Below, one piece after another: positions 1 to 9,954 of a DNA stretch of 64,000 nucleotides; the stretch's first letter is position 1; every line of letters starts with the position of its first letter. Location: positions 62,001 to 126,000 of the forward strand of contig MEDY01000021.1 of assembly GCA_001724265.1 (NCBI GenBank). Direction: 5' to 3'. The stretch comes from Rhizaria sp. SCN 62-66 (Eukaryota; Rhizaria, unplaced). The notes beneath the pieces were generated by a model that was given only the letters and a program-made list of their open reading frames with translations, was not told the origin of the DNA and did not search any database. Position numbers and translations under genes: made by a program.

Positions 1-747
1 AATCCGGCTTCAGGGCGACGTGGTTCCGAAAAAAAATCGGGCTGCTTGGGACAGTTAAGAAATCGAACCAGATTTCGAAGGCATAAAAGTGGCACTAAGA
101 ATGGCCGTGATAGCGTTTTTGTGACGTGATGCTCTACAACATCGTGCGATTTGTCGTTATTTAAGCCGTTGCTTCTTCACTCTGCATGAATACTGCTCAA
201 TATCCCTTGGACTGGTCCAACAGTGGCCCGTTCTGAAGACGAATCCTGTGGCACCTAAAAAAGCACCCCGCCGGTCTATCTGCGTGGCCAGAATCAAACA
301 ACTAATGTGAACGTGATGTATGTGTGCTAATTTTTAACGGCCGTTGCGCTGATAGATCTTAGCGACGGTATGCGACGTGCTTCAGGCAACCGTATGCCTC
401 TTTGACTCGACACGCGCTGCCCTAACGCCCTCAACCGCTCCCCAATGCATAATTCCTCGTGTGTATTAGCCATAATCACTTCTGCGACCGCGCCACATCA
501 CCATTGCTCCTATTTTTATGTACTTTTTGCTTGCTCTTGCCCTCCCAGGTCGCCCGTCAAGGTCACACACTCGCACACAGCGTTTGCTGTCCCCTCCACT
601 CGCCCCACCTTCCCTTCCCTCCCCGGCCCTCCAGGCCCAGCCCAGACTCGCCCAGCGTCCGCGCTCGGCCCTGCGCTTTCCCTCGCGCGCCTCTCAGTTC
701 CCCGCACACACCGCAACAGCCCGCTTGTGTCGTGATTTGTGTGCGTC
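1..747. other. Left flank and 5' leader, no gene seen
   Basis: No convincing coding region. Positions 1-450 are of mixed composition and contain a small inverted repeat (59-64 with 71-76, six-nucleotide loop). From about 500 the sequence becomes pyrimidine-rich (C/T runs), as expected for the promoter-proximal region and 5' leader of the gene starting at 748. Short open frames here are Pro/Ser/Ala-rich by-products of the C-rich composition. Confidence 0.5.
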
Positions 748-3700
748 ATGGGAGCGTGCGCCAGTGTCCCCAAATCCGCCGACAGCGGCAGCGGCGGCAC
801 ACATAAAAAGAACGCCAAGAACAACAAGACCAACGGCGCCGACTTCGCTGACGGTGGCGGTGGCGCGAACAACGCGGCCCCCGCCGGCCGCGTCTGGTCC
901 TCGAGCCCCGCCACCCCGCGCCTCGGTCACCGCTCCGCCGACGCCGCCGCCGACAGCAACGCCACCTCCGCCTCCGCGTCTCCGGCGCCGGGCTCGGCGT
1001 CGGCCTCGGTGGCGGCAAGCGCGGCGGCATCCCCGAGCCGGCCCGTACTGCACGTGGACGACAGCCTCGCCGACTTCAACTTTGATGACGACGACACGGC
1101 GGACCGGACGCGCCCCGCGACGCGGTCACACGCCGCCGCGGCCGGCCACCGCGGGCCCGCCAACGCGGGGTCTAGCGCCAGCGGGGACAACAGCACCACG
1201 CCCACCACGGCCCGCAGCCACAACAACGCGGCTGCCGGGCACAGCAACACCGCGGACAAGAACAACGGAAGCAATGTGACCGAGTCGTCGCCGCCGGCGA
1301 CTAGGGGACTGTGCGGTTCTGGCGGCGCCGCGACCCCGGTGTCGTCGAGCCACAACTCGCCGTCCAACGGCTGCAGCAACGGCGGTGGCCTCTGCTCCGG
1401 CGGCTCTAACAACAACAACAACAACAACAACAATAACAATGGTAGCAATTCTAACAATAACTCCAATATGCGCTCCCGTGGTGGCTCTAGCGCGGGCGCG
1501 ACTGCCTCAAACGCGGCCTCCCCTGCCCCCAACAGCAGCAGCAACAACGCAGGCACGGGCGCGGGCGCGGGTGTCTCTGCTGCCGGCTCCAGCGCCAAGT
1601 CGAGCGACGGCAGCGAGTCTGCGTTCCTCACGATCCCGATGTTCGACGAGCTCGACATGAAGGCCATGCAGGTCATCCGCAAAGTCTTCACCACCAAGAC
1701 GTTTGCCGAGGGCGACATCGTGCAGCCGCCGCGGTTTCCGCGCGCGCGGACTCGGCCGGTGCGGCCGAAGCCTCTCGTGCCGGGGCTCAAAGCCAAGGCT
1801 AAGAAGGACAAGGCCGAGGCCAAGGAAGCGAAGGAGGCCAAGGCCAAGGCTGCTGCTGAGGCTGAGGCTGAGGCTGAGGCGAAGGATGACGGGAGCAAGG
1901 CTAAGGACGATGAAGTCAAGACCGATGACACGGACAAGGCCGAGGTCAATACCACCGCTGCTGCTGAGGCTGCGGTCGACGCTGATGCCACGGACAAGGA
2001 CTCCAAGGTCGACAATGACAAGAAGGCTGCTGCTGATGCTGATAACGAGGATGAAGAGGACTCTGGGTCCGACTCTGAAGAGGACGAGGACGAGGACGAC
2101 GAGGAGGACGACGAGAACCGTCCTGTTTTGTACGTCATCGTGCGCGGCCGCCTCGGTGTCTACGCCTTCAACCAAGACCCCGTCAGCCCTAGCGCCTCCG
2201 CCACGGCCGCGGCAACGGCGGTCACCGCGAACCTGTTGGCGACCGCGATTGCGGAGGAGGGCGGGTCCACGAACGTCTCCGCCTCAGACCTTTCCGGCGC
2301 CGCCGCCGCCACCGCTGCCGCTGTGGCCGCTGCGGCTGGGAGTCAGGACGTGGAGCTGAGCGTCGACGTTGAAACCGCTAAGCCCGTCCCTGTCTCGTCC
2401 GAGAGTATTAATAACACCGCCGGCAACACGCGCACGAACCCTAGAACTGCGAGCGCCAACGCCAGCGCCGGCGACTGCGGCATCGAGCTCGTGCCCCTGA
2501 GCGCCCACGCGTCCGCCTCGGCCGCCGCGACGACCGCCAGCAGCACCGCCGACCACGATCACGACTACGACTACACCAGCGCCCACAGCAACGACAATGG
2601 TAAGGGCGCTGCACCGGCGTCCCCCGCGCCTCCGGCGTCTGCGTCATTGTGCCCGCGCCCCGCGCCGCTGTGCTCTGACCCCGCGGCCGTGGCGCCCGGG
2701 ACCGGCGCGGACGCGGTGGCCGTGAGCAGCACGGACGCGTCGACCGCCGCGCTGCGCGAGTGGCCCCGCGTCGCCGCGCCGCCGGGCTGGGCTGAGCTGC
2801 CGCTGTGCGAGCTGGGCTCAGGGCAGTTCTTCGGCGACCCCGCGCCACTCGCTGCCGTCGCTGCGATGACGGACAGCAATAATAACAACAACCCCAGCGG
2901 GGGCAAGAACGGCAAGAAGGGCGCCGGCGGGCGCCGCTCGTCGTCGGCTCCGAGCGCGCTGGAAGCGCCTGTCTACGCGCGCGCGCTGGAGCCGTGCACG
3001 CTGCTGTGCGCGACGAGGGCCGCGCTTAACGGCTCGCTGGCGGCGCACCCGAAGCTGCGCGTGGCACTCGGCATCGACCTCGTGCACGGCGTATCGGTCA
3101 CCGTCTCGCTGCAGAAGATGCCCTTCTTCTCGTCGCTGCCCGAGCCCAAGCTGGCGCTGCTGGCGATGCTCTTTGCCGGCCGCAAGGTCCCCGCCGGCAG
3201 CGTCATCTGGCGCGAGGGCCAGCACTCGGACGGCATCTACCTCCTCGTGTCCGGACTCGTCGAGTGCACTGCCGCCGGACAGGCCGGCGAAAAGGTGTTC
3301 CTGTACGCCGCCACGCCCAACACGTGGTTCGGCGAGTCCGCCATCATGAGCGGGGTGCCGCGCACCTCCACGGCCACGGCGGTCAACGACTCGGCCATGC
3401 TCTACCTCTCGCGCTCGCGCTTCGAACGGTACGTCTCCGTCACATCTCGCTATCACTATCTCTCTTTTGTGCGCTTGTTTCTAATATGAAACACAATATC
3501 GATCGGAATCTCCCCCACTCATCTTTATCTACTTTTTTGTTTTTCCTTTAGCTTTTTCCGCATCGCCCCTGAGCTCATGTCGTCGATGGCGCTGCAGTCT
3601 CCGACCAGCGCGTTCGACGACTACGACTCCCCCAACCCATACTACACGGGCGGGGGCAGCAGCTCCTCCACGGCCAGCACCCCCACCTCCGGCGGTGGCG

Positions 3701-6700
3701 GTGGCAGCGGCAACAACAGCGGTTCTACGACGCCCGTGCGGCGGTCGATCATCGCGCACTCCAAGGCCGTGGGCGCGGTGCACTCGGCGGCGTCGCCGTC
3801 GGGCATGGCCGGCATGGACTCGCTGCTGCATCTGCGCAACGGCTCCATCCTCAAGACCATCCCGCTCTTTGACGGGTTGCGGCGCAAGACGGTCGGCGCG
3901 CTCGAGGTCTGGGATGACCGCCGGCTGGCGCAGCTGGGCGAGCTGCTGCGCTGGGTGACTGTGCGCGCGGGCGACGTCATCACGCCGAACCCCAATGTCG
4001 ACGCGAATAACGCCGCCAACATCCACGGCACGAACGCGCAGGGCAGCAACGCGAGTACCGCAAACGCTAACAACAAGTCCTCGTCCTCCTCCTCCACTAC
4101 GGCCGCGGGCGCGGCGACTGCGGGCGGCGCGAGCACCGTCAAGACCAACGCGACGGCCAGAGCGAGCGTGATCGCGACCGTGGGCAGTGCGGCCGGCTCG
4201 GTGACGGCGGCCGCGGCGGCCGCCGAGGAGGACGACGCGTCGATGTACATCATCGTGCGCGGCCGCTGCGCCGTGGCGACGCTGGACCCGCACACGGGCG
4301 CCGTCGTGGCCACGGTCGAGCGCGGCCGCGGCGACTACTTCGGCGAGTGGGTCCTGCTGCACAAGACGCGCCTCGACGTCGCCGTCACAGCGCTCACCGA
4401 TGGCGTGCTGTTGCGGCTGCGGCGCTGCGATTACGAGCGCTTTACGCGCGTCTGCCCCGCGGTTGGCATGGTGCTGCAACAGCGCGCTGAGCAGCGCACG
4501 GCCACGCAGCTGCGCCAGATCCCGCTGTTTCTCGACAACGTGCGCGAGAACAAGCCGTGGAGCAAGATGGACGTGCTGGCGGGGCTGTTTGTGTTCGAGC
4601 ACGTCCCCGCTGGTACGGTCGTTTTCCGCCAGGTACGTCCTATTTAGCATCGCAAAATGAGTTATCTATGCGCTGTATACTCAATTTAAACGAGATGTTG
4701 TTTTGATCATTACTCGAAATCTAGACTTCTTCGATCTCTCTTAGCATATCTCGGCATGTCTCTCACCTCGTATCAATATCTCCTCTTTTGTTCTCATGTT
4801 ACAGGGCATGCCTGCCGAGAAGCTGTACCTCGTCATCTCCGGCTCCCTTCGCATCCAGATCGCCACCCCGGCCGCCCAAGTCAAGGCCACCGGCGCCGGC
4901 GCTGCCGTTGGCGCTGGCGCTGGCATTGGAGCGAAGTCCGCGCCTGCTGCCGGCGGCTCTGTCACCCCCGGTGTGGTGTCCCCCGCCGCTGCGGCCGCCG
5001 ACCCGACCCTCGCGGCGCCCCCCGGCTTCGTGACCGAGGTGCTGGAGCTCGTCGGCGACAACACGACGCTGGGCGAGGCCGTCGTGCTCGCGGGCTCGGT
5101 CAACGCCGCTACCGCCGTCGCCGTCGCCGACTCCCTGCTGCTGACTCTCCCGCGCACCCGGCTGGCCAAGTTCTGCTCCGTGGCGCCCGAGATGCACGAC
5201 TGCCTGGTGCGCCACGCGCGGCTGCGGCTGCCGTTCTACCTCCGCGCGCTGCCGCTCTTCGGTGCCGTCGTCGAGAACAAGGCCTGGAGCAAGATCGACA
5301 TGATCTCCTCGCTCTTCTCGTTCGCAGAGTTCCAGCCGGGCGACGTCATCTTCCAGCAGAACGCCAGCTCGGGCGATAAGTTCACTGTCTTGTTCTCCGG
5401 TACTGTGATGCTGAGCCACGACCCCGCGCTTGTCCCCGCGTCGACCGCGGCGGCGGCCTCCAATGGCGCCAGCGTCGTCGCTCTCGCGCCCGCGGCCGCT
5501 GCCGCTGCTGCCTCTGCCTCTGCTGTGACTCCGGCGGCTGCGTTGTCGTCGGTCGCCGAGGCTGCCGAGCCCACCGAGAGCAACAGCAACAGCACCCGCA
5601 ACAGCAGCAGCAACAACAACGTCAACCGCGACGGCGCGAAGACTGCGACGGCGGACCCCGAGTCGATCGTGGAGGCCAGCGTCAATGCCGACGGCACCGA
5701 CAACGGGCTGGAGGACTGCGGCGAGGCCGTCAACACCGAGACTGAAGTCACTCTGTCCGAGACGGAGACCGAGGTGGCGTCTGAGGCCGAGACCGAAGTA
5801 CAGTTTGACTTCAACGCCTACGACAACAACGCCAAGGCCAACGCCGACGCTACCGCCAGCGCCAGCGCCAACGCCAGCGCCAGTCGTGCGAATGCTGAGG
5901 ACGTGGATCCCAGCGCCAGTCGGGACATCGTGGACGCGGCGGACACCGACGCCGACGCCGAGACCAAGGCTGAGGCGGAGACTGTGGCCGACGACAAGGC
6001 CGTCGCCAGCGGTGACGTCGATGCCGCCAAGCCTGAAGCTGAGACTGAGGCGGCGGCGGAGAAGGTCGAGTCTAGCAATCCTGAGACTGAGCCCGCTGCT
6101 GCTGCTGCGACCGCCGCCGAGGCTGAGACTGAAGCTGCTGCTTCTTCTGCGCCTGTTGCTGCTGCCGTCAAGCCGCGCAAGATTGTCCGCCGCCGCGTCG
6201 GCCGCGGCTTCTTCATCGGCGAGGAGACCCTGCTCCGCTCTCTGGCCGACCCGTTTTCGGGCCCTTCGTTTGCGCCCTACACCGCCACAGCCGAGACGGC
6301 GTGTCTCGCTGTCCAGCTGCCCTCCGCGGCAGCCTTCGCGCAGCTCTTCAACGCGGCGCCCGAGCTGCTGCTGCCGCTGCTCGACGCCGTGGGGGAGAAG
6401 CAGGCCGCCGGGCTCCTCGCCGCGGGCTTCGCCGACTCCGACGCCATGGCGCGCGCGCTCGTCGTCGCGCCCGCCGTGCCCGCAAACGCCGGCCCCGAGG
6501 CCGCCGCAGCCGCCGTTGCCGCCGTCGCCGCGGCCGCCGCGGCCGGGGTTAGCGTCGGCGGCGTCGGCGTGAGCCCGCTGGCGCGGGCACGCGCGCTCAG
6601 TGGACACGCCTCGGGGCCCAACTCAGGCTCGGACGCCGCGAACGCGAACGCGAATGCGCCGGCGACGGTGACGGGTGCTAGCAACGCCAGCAGTAGAGCG

Positions 6701-7096
6701 ACAACGCCCACCGCTGCCAGCGCCGCTGCTGCCGCTACTGCAAGTGGCAAGAGTGCCGCTGCGGCTGCGGCGGTGCACCAGCGTCCCCGCGCCATCTGCA
6801 TGGGCCTGAAGCTCCTCACGCCATACTCCTCATCGGCCTCCGCCAGTGCCAGCGCCAGCGCGTCCTGTGACGACTCCGCCGCCGCTGCCGGTGCAGTCGG
6901 CCCGAACGGCGTTGCGGTCCGTTTGGACGACGACGACGATGACGACGACGGCACCGTGGCGACCCCCGCTCTGAGCGAGTCCTGGTCGATGCTGGCTCAC
7001 ACACACCTCCAGGGGGTGCGGCGTCAGACCGTCGGCGGCGGCCACCATCACGGGGGGTCCATCGGCAGTGCCGGCAAGGCGGTCAACAACAACTAA
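748..7096 (+). CDS. N-myristoylated protein with five cyclic nucleotide-binding domains
   Basis: Join 748..3428, 3552..4632, 4805..7096, giving 2,017 residues. The ATG at 748 opens with MGACAS, a classic N-myristoylation signal (Gly2, Ser6), so the protein probably sits on membranes. Five CNB folds can be traced, starting near residues 296, 790, 995, 1216 and 1404. The second is best preserved: its phosphate-binding cassette has FGE near 861 and an Arg in PRTST. The third has FGEW, the fourth LGEA and the fifth IGEE, so the last two are weaker. Long Ala/Asn/Glu inserts interrupt domains 1, 3 and 5, and an Asn run lies at about 1407-1440. No kinase domain follows, unlike PKG. Both introns restore a CNB fold when removed: FERF-FRIAPEL at the first, FRQ-GMPAEKLYLVISG at the second. 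It probably senses cAMP or cGMP, or is a scaffold of relic CNB folds; the partner is unknown. Confidence 0.85.
3429..3551 (+). other. Intron 1 of the CNB gene
   Basis: Donor GTACGT, acceptor TTTAG, 123 nt, T-rich, phase 2. Without removal the frame stops at 3489, in the middle of the second CNB fold. Splicing restores the C-terminal helix of that fold. Confidence 0.85.
4633..4804 (+). other. Intron 2 of the CNB gene
   Basis: Donor GTACGT, acceptor ACAG, 172 nt, AT-rich, phase 0. Removal joins FRQ to GMPAEKLYLVISG and rebuilds strands 2 and 3 of the fourth CNB fold. Confidence 0.88.
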
Positions 7097-8024
7097 TAAC
7101 TAAACAGCGTCGCTGATAACGAAAGCTACTAAAGCTAAACTAAAAAGTGCAACGATGCAAGGCAGGTGACCTATCTATGCCACGTTCTTGTTTGCGTTTT
7201 GTGTTGCGAATTTATCGTTTTTTTCGATACGACTTGTGTCAGAGCTAATCGTAAGAGATATAAGACGAGTTTCTAATTATTTCTGTTTGAGAGAGCAATA
7301 AGAACTGTTGACTTCTTAAGCAATCAATATGTAACGTAATCGCATGCATGTGTGCATGCGCTGTTGATGTGATATGCGTAGTGAACAGTCGGACTCACCC
7401 ACGCAGACGAGTGAGTTTGCGGTGTGATAGCATGTTTCTTTTGTTTTATTTTGTATATTATTTGCTCTGTACGTGTGTATTTCTTTGTCTCTGTTCGGTA
7501 TTCTAGTTCCGCTGCTGGCTGATGCTGTCTATCTCCGTGTGTCGAGCTCAGGCCAGCTTAGCAAAAAACGCGTCCGAAGTGGCGCCATAAAAACCAACTC
7601 ATAAATCAACATTCTTGTTTGTTAAATCACGTGCTAACATTCTCCAAACTTCATATCAAGCGAATTGACACCTTTGTTATGCTTTGTAAGTCTTGTTGAT
7701 ATTGTGGTGTTGCACTGCACGGCGCCTCATTCTGGCTCCGCGAGGTGCTGGACTGTGGCATCCTCGGCCTTTATAAACGCCTCTAATACTCGCCCTACAA
7801 TCGTCAGGTCACGACATGGTAGATTGATATACCTGAACAGTGTCAAATAATTGTATTATTTCATTGTCTTTTTTTCAACGGCTCTATATGTGTATGGGAA
7901 CTGGCAGCAACCGGAACACAGCCGCAAGCCTCGCCCTGCTCGCCGCGCCCCGATCTCCCCGTCCATCAACCAACCCTCACGCACTCACCTTGTATGTTCA
8001 CGCCTTTCCTTGAATTTAGACGCA
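7097..8024. other. AT-rich intergenic region with two inverted repeats
   Basis: This is the gap between two genes on the same strand, so it holds a 3' UTR and terminator followed by a promoter. Two inverted repeats stand out: a perfect 8-bp stem with a TGTG loop at 7341-7360, and ACTCAC/GTGAGT at 7393-7398 and 7411-7416. The last 100 bp before 8025 are C/T-rich, as in the other leaders. No coding frame was convincing. Confidence 0.5.
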
Positions 8025-9288
8025 ATGTCCCGTCTCCCGCGCGGCACGCCGACGCTGGTGGGCACGTTCGCGGCCCTTGTCGGTGGCATGGTCATGTACA
8101 TCACCGACCCCGAAGCTCGCAAGTACGTCAACGAGCGCGTCCTGCCGTACCGCAACCGCTGGGTGGACCGCACGCTGCAGCACCGCAAGGCGGACCTGCT
8201 CTGCTACGCTGACGGCCACGTTGTGGACATCGACGCCGAGACTGGCGCCAACGCGCAGTACTTCAACCCCTACCGCACCACTGGGCTCACTGCAGTCGAG
8301 ACCGACTCCGAGTTCACGCCCTACCTCAAGCAGTGTCTCAAGGACACGGGCTACCCGGACCCGGTTATTGTGACGGCGTCCTCGCTCGACTACCTCCGTC
8401 GCCAGCCCACGGCGTCGCTGCAGACGGTCGTCTCGACAATGAGTCTGTCGAAGCACGAGGACGCCGAGCCCATCCTGGACGAGATCCGCCGTGTTTTGCG
8501 GCCCGACGGCAAGTACATCTTCATCGAGCACTCGTCGTTCCCGGGCACGCGTGAGACGCAGGAGGCCTGGAGCAAGCTCGTGCACCCCATCACGGGCCTG
8601 CACCTGCACCCCGTCGCGGACCTGCTGACGCAGAAGTTCGGCCCCGTCTACCTCGAGGACTGGTCCGGCAAGACGGACCGCCGCGCGCCCCGCGCCAACG
8701 TCGACGTGATGCTCACCCCCGCGGGCGCGCCGCTGTACCGCCGCCCGTCCCCGGCGCTCCTGGCGCCCGGCAGCCAGCTGCTTCACGCTTGGCTCAAGAA
8801 GGACCTCGCCGACACCGTCGGCCCCACGGAGGCCAGCGCGGTCATGGACCCCTTGACCCGCTCGGCCCGCACCTCCGCGGCCATCGCGCATCCGGCGCGC
8901 GCCGCGCTGGCCGAGCGCGTTGAGCGCGGACTTGTGCCGTGGTCACTGAGGCCCGTCATCGCTGGGTATGCGCTGCACCCTGCCGCCGGCGCCACCGCCA
9001 TCTCGCAGGTATGTTTCAGTGCTCTATGTTATCTTGTGAAGTGAAACATAATCTTGTTTTAATAGTTCGTTGTATATGTTGTGGTGATGTTCTGTTATTG
9101 TGTTCTGTTTATTTTTTGTCCGTCGCATACTCATCTCGTTGTCTTACCTCTTTTTTTATCTCTTTGCATCTGTCTATTTCTTTGTTTCATTGACACAGGA
9201 GGAGGCGTTCAAGCACACTGTGAACGTGTTCCGTGAGCCGCGGTCGCAAAAGATGAAGGGCAACGGCTGGTTCTCGTGGCTTTGGTGA
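8025..9288 (+). CDS. METTL7-like membrane methyltransferase, SAM motif degenerate
   Basis: Join 8025..9008, 9199..9288, giving 357 residues. An N-terminal hydrophobic segment (about residues 10-26, TLVGTFAALVGGMVMYI) is followed by a class-I methyltransferase-like domain arranged as in METTL7/TMT1: motif I region 65-75, then VVSTMSLSKHEDAEPILDEI and RRVLRPDGKYIFIEH. Human METTL7 proteins are membrane-anchored alkyl-thiol methyltransferases. Here the expected E/D-x-G-x-G-x-G is D68-I-D70-A-E72-T-G74, so two of three glycines that contact SAM are acidic. Activity is therefore doubtful. The start at 8025 is the first ATG leading straight into the hydrophobic anchor; the frame is open further upstream, but that stretch looks like leader sequence. 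The short last exon (29 residues) ends in GWFSWLW. Confidence 0.75.
9009..9198 (+). other. Intron of the METTL7-like gene
   Basis: Donor GTATGT, acceptor GACACAG, 190 nt, very T-rich near the 3' end, phase 0. Unspliced, the frame ends at 9044 shortly after the donor. Spliced, it continues for 29 codons to a TGA. Confidence 0.75.
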
Positions 9289-9954
9289 ACTGCCTTATTG
9301 TAGCGCACACCCCAAACAACAGAGCAACTCTGCTTGAGATCGTCAGCAAACACTCGAAGCGCATGTGATTCGCCTGCAAGGTTTCTCTTTTGCTATAATA
9401 TTATTAATGTTACTGTGAAATGATACGTGTATCATGACGACAATGTGAGTCTTGTATTAATGTATCTGTCACTGCGACTGAGCTAAGGCCTGTTGAGGAT
9501 GGCCATTCTTGTGTGCAACCTACGCGTATCTGCATGTGGCTATTCTGAGAAATACAAAGCATATCCATTTCACGTACGCACAATAATACCTTGCCACTGA
9601 AAACCAATGATATAATATTATGATTTGTATATAACTTTACTTGAGAAAAAAGCTACCTCACTTTTTTCTTTGTCTCATACAATATGAGAGTGCACGCCTG
9701 CAAACATAATTCGAGATAATTTCTGTATCGTTCTTGTTTTGCTTTAACTTCCGATTTGATTTGACTTGATTGAGCTCGACTTACTGAGACTCGACTATAT
9801 AACATCATCAAACTAGGAAGCAGCAAAACCAACATCAACGATTGCGCACACGCAAAAACACACCGTCAGCGTGTCTGGCCATCATTCCTCCTCCCAACTC
9901 TTTTACATCGCCATGTATCTGCGTACCGCGCTTTGGGACACACGCGAACAGCGT
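9289..9954. other. Convergent intergenic region
   Basis: AT-rich gap between two gene 3' ends (methyltransferase on +, secreted protein on -). It should hold both 3' UTRs and polyadenylation sites. No gene or repeat was recognised. Confidence 0.5.

Noticed and set aside
55-80. Possible tRNA T-arm (GGTTCGATTT on the minus strand)
   Set aside because: The flanking bases do not form the 5-bp stem and no A box or acceptor stem could be found.
748-3489. CNB gene ending at the stop at 3487-3489
   Set aside because: The stop lies in an AT-rich GTACGT...TTTAG segment. Removing it completes the CNB fold and continues for over 1,100 residues.
4799-6607. 602-codon minus-strand frame opposite CNB domains 4 and 5
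   Set aside because: Antisense to recognisable CNB folds. Gly/Arg/Val-rich with no domain.
7992-8020. GTATGT...TTTAG pair upstream of the METTL7-like start
   Set aside because: Only about 28 nt long, far below every secure intron in the window.
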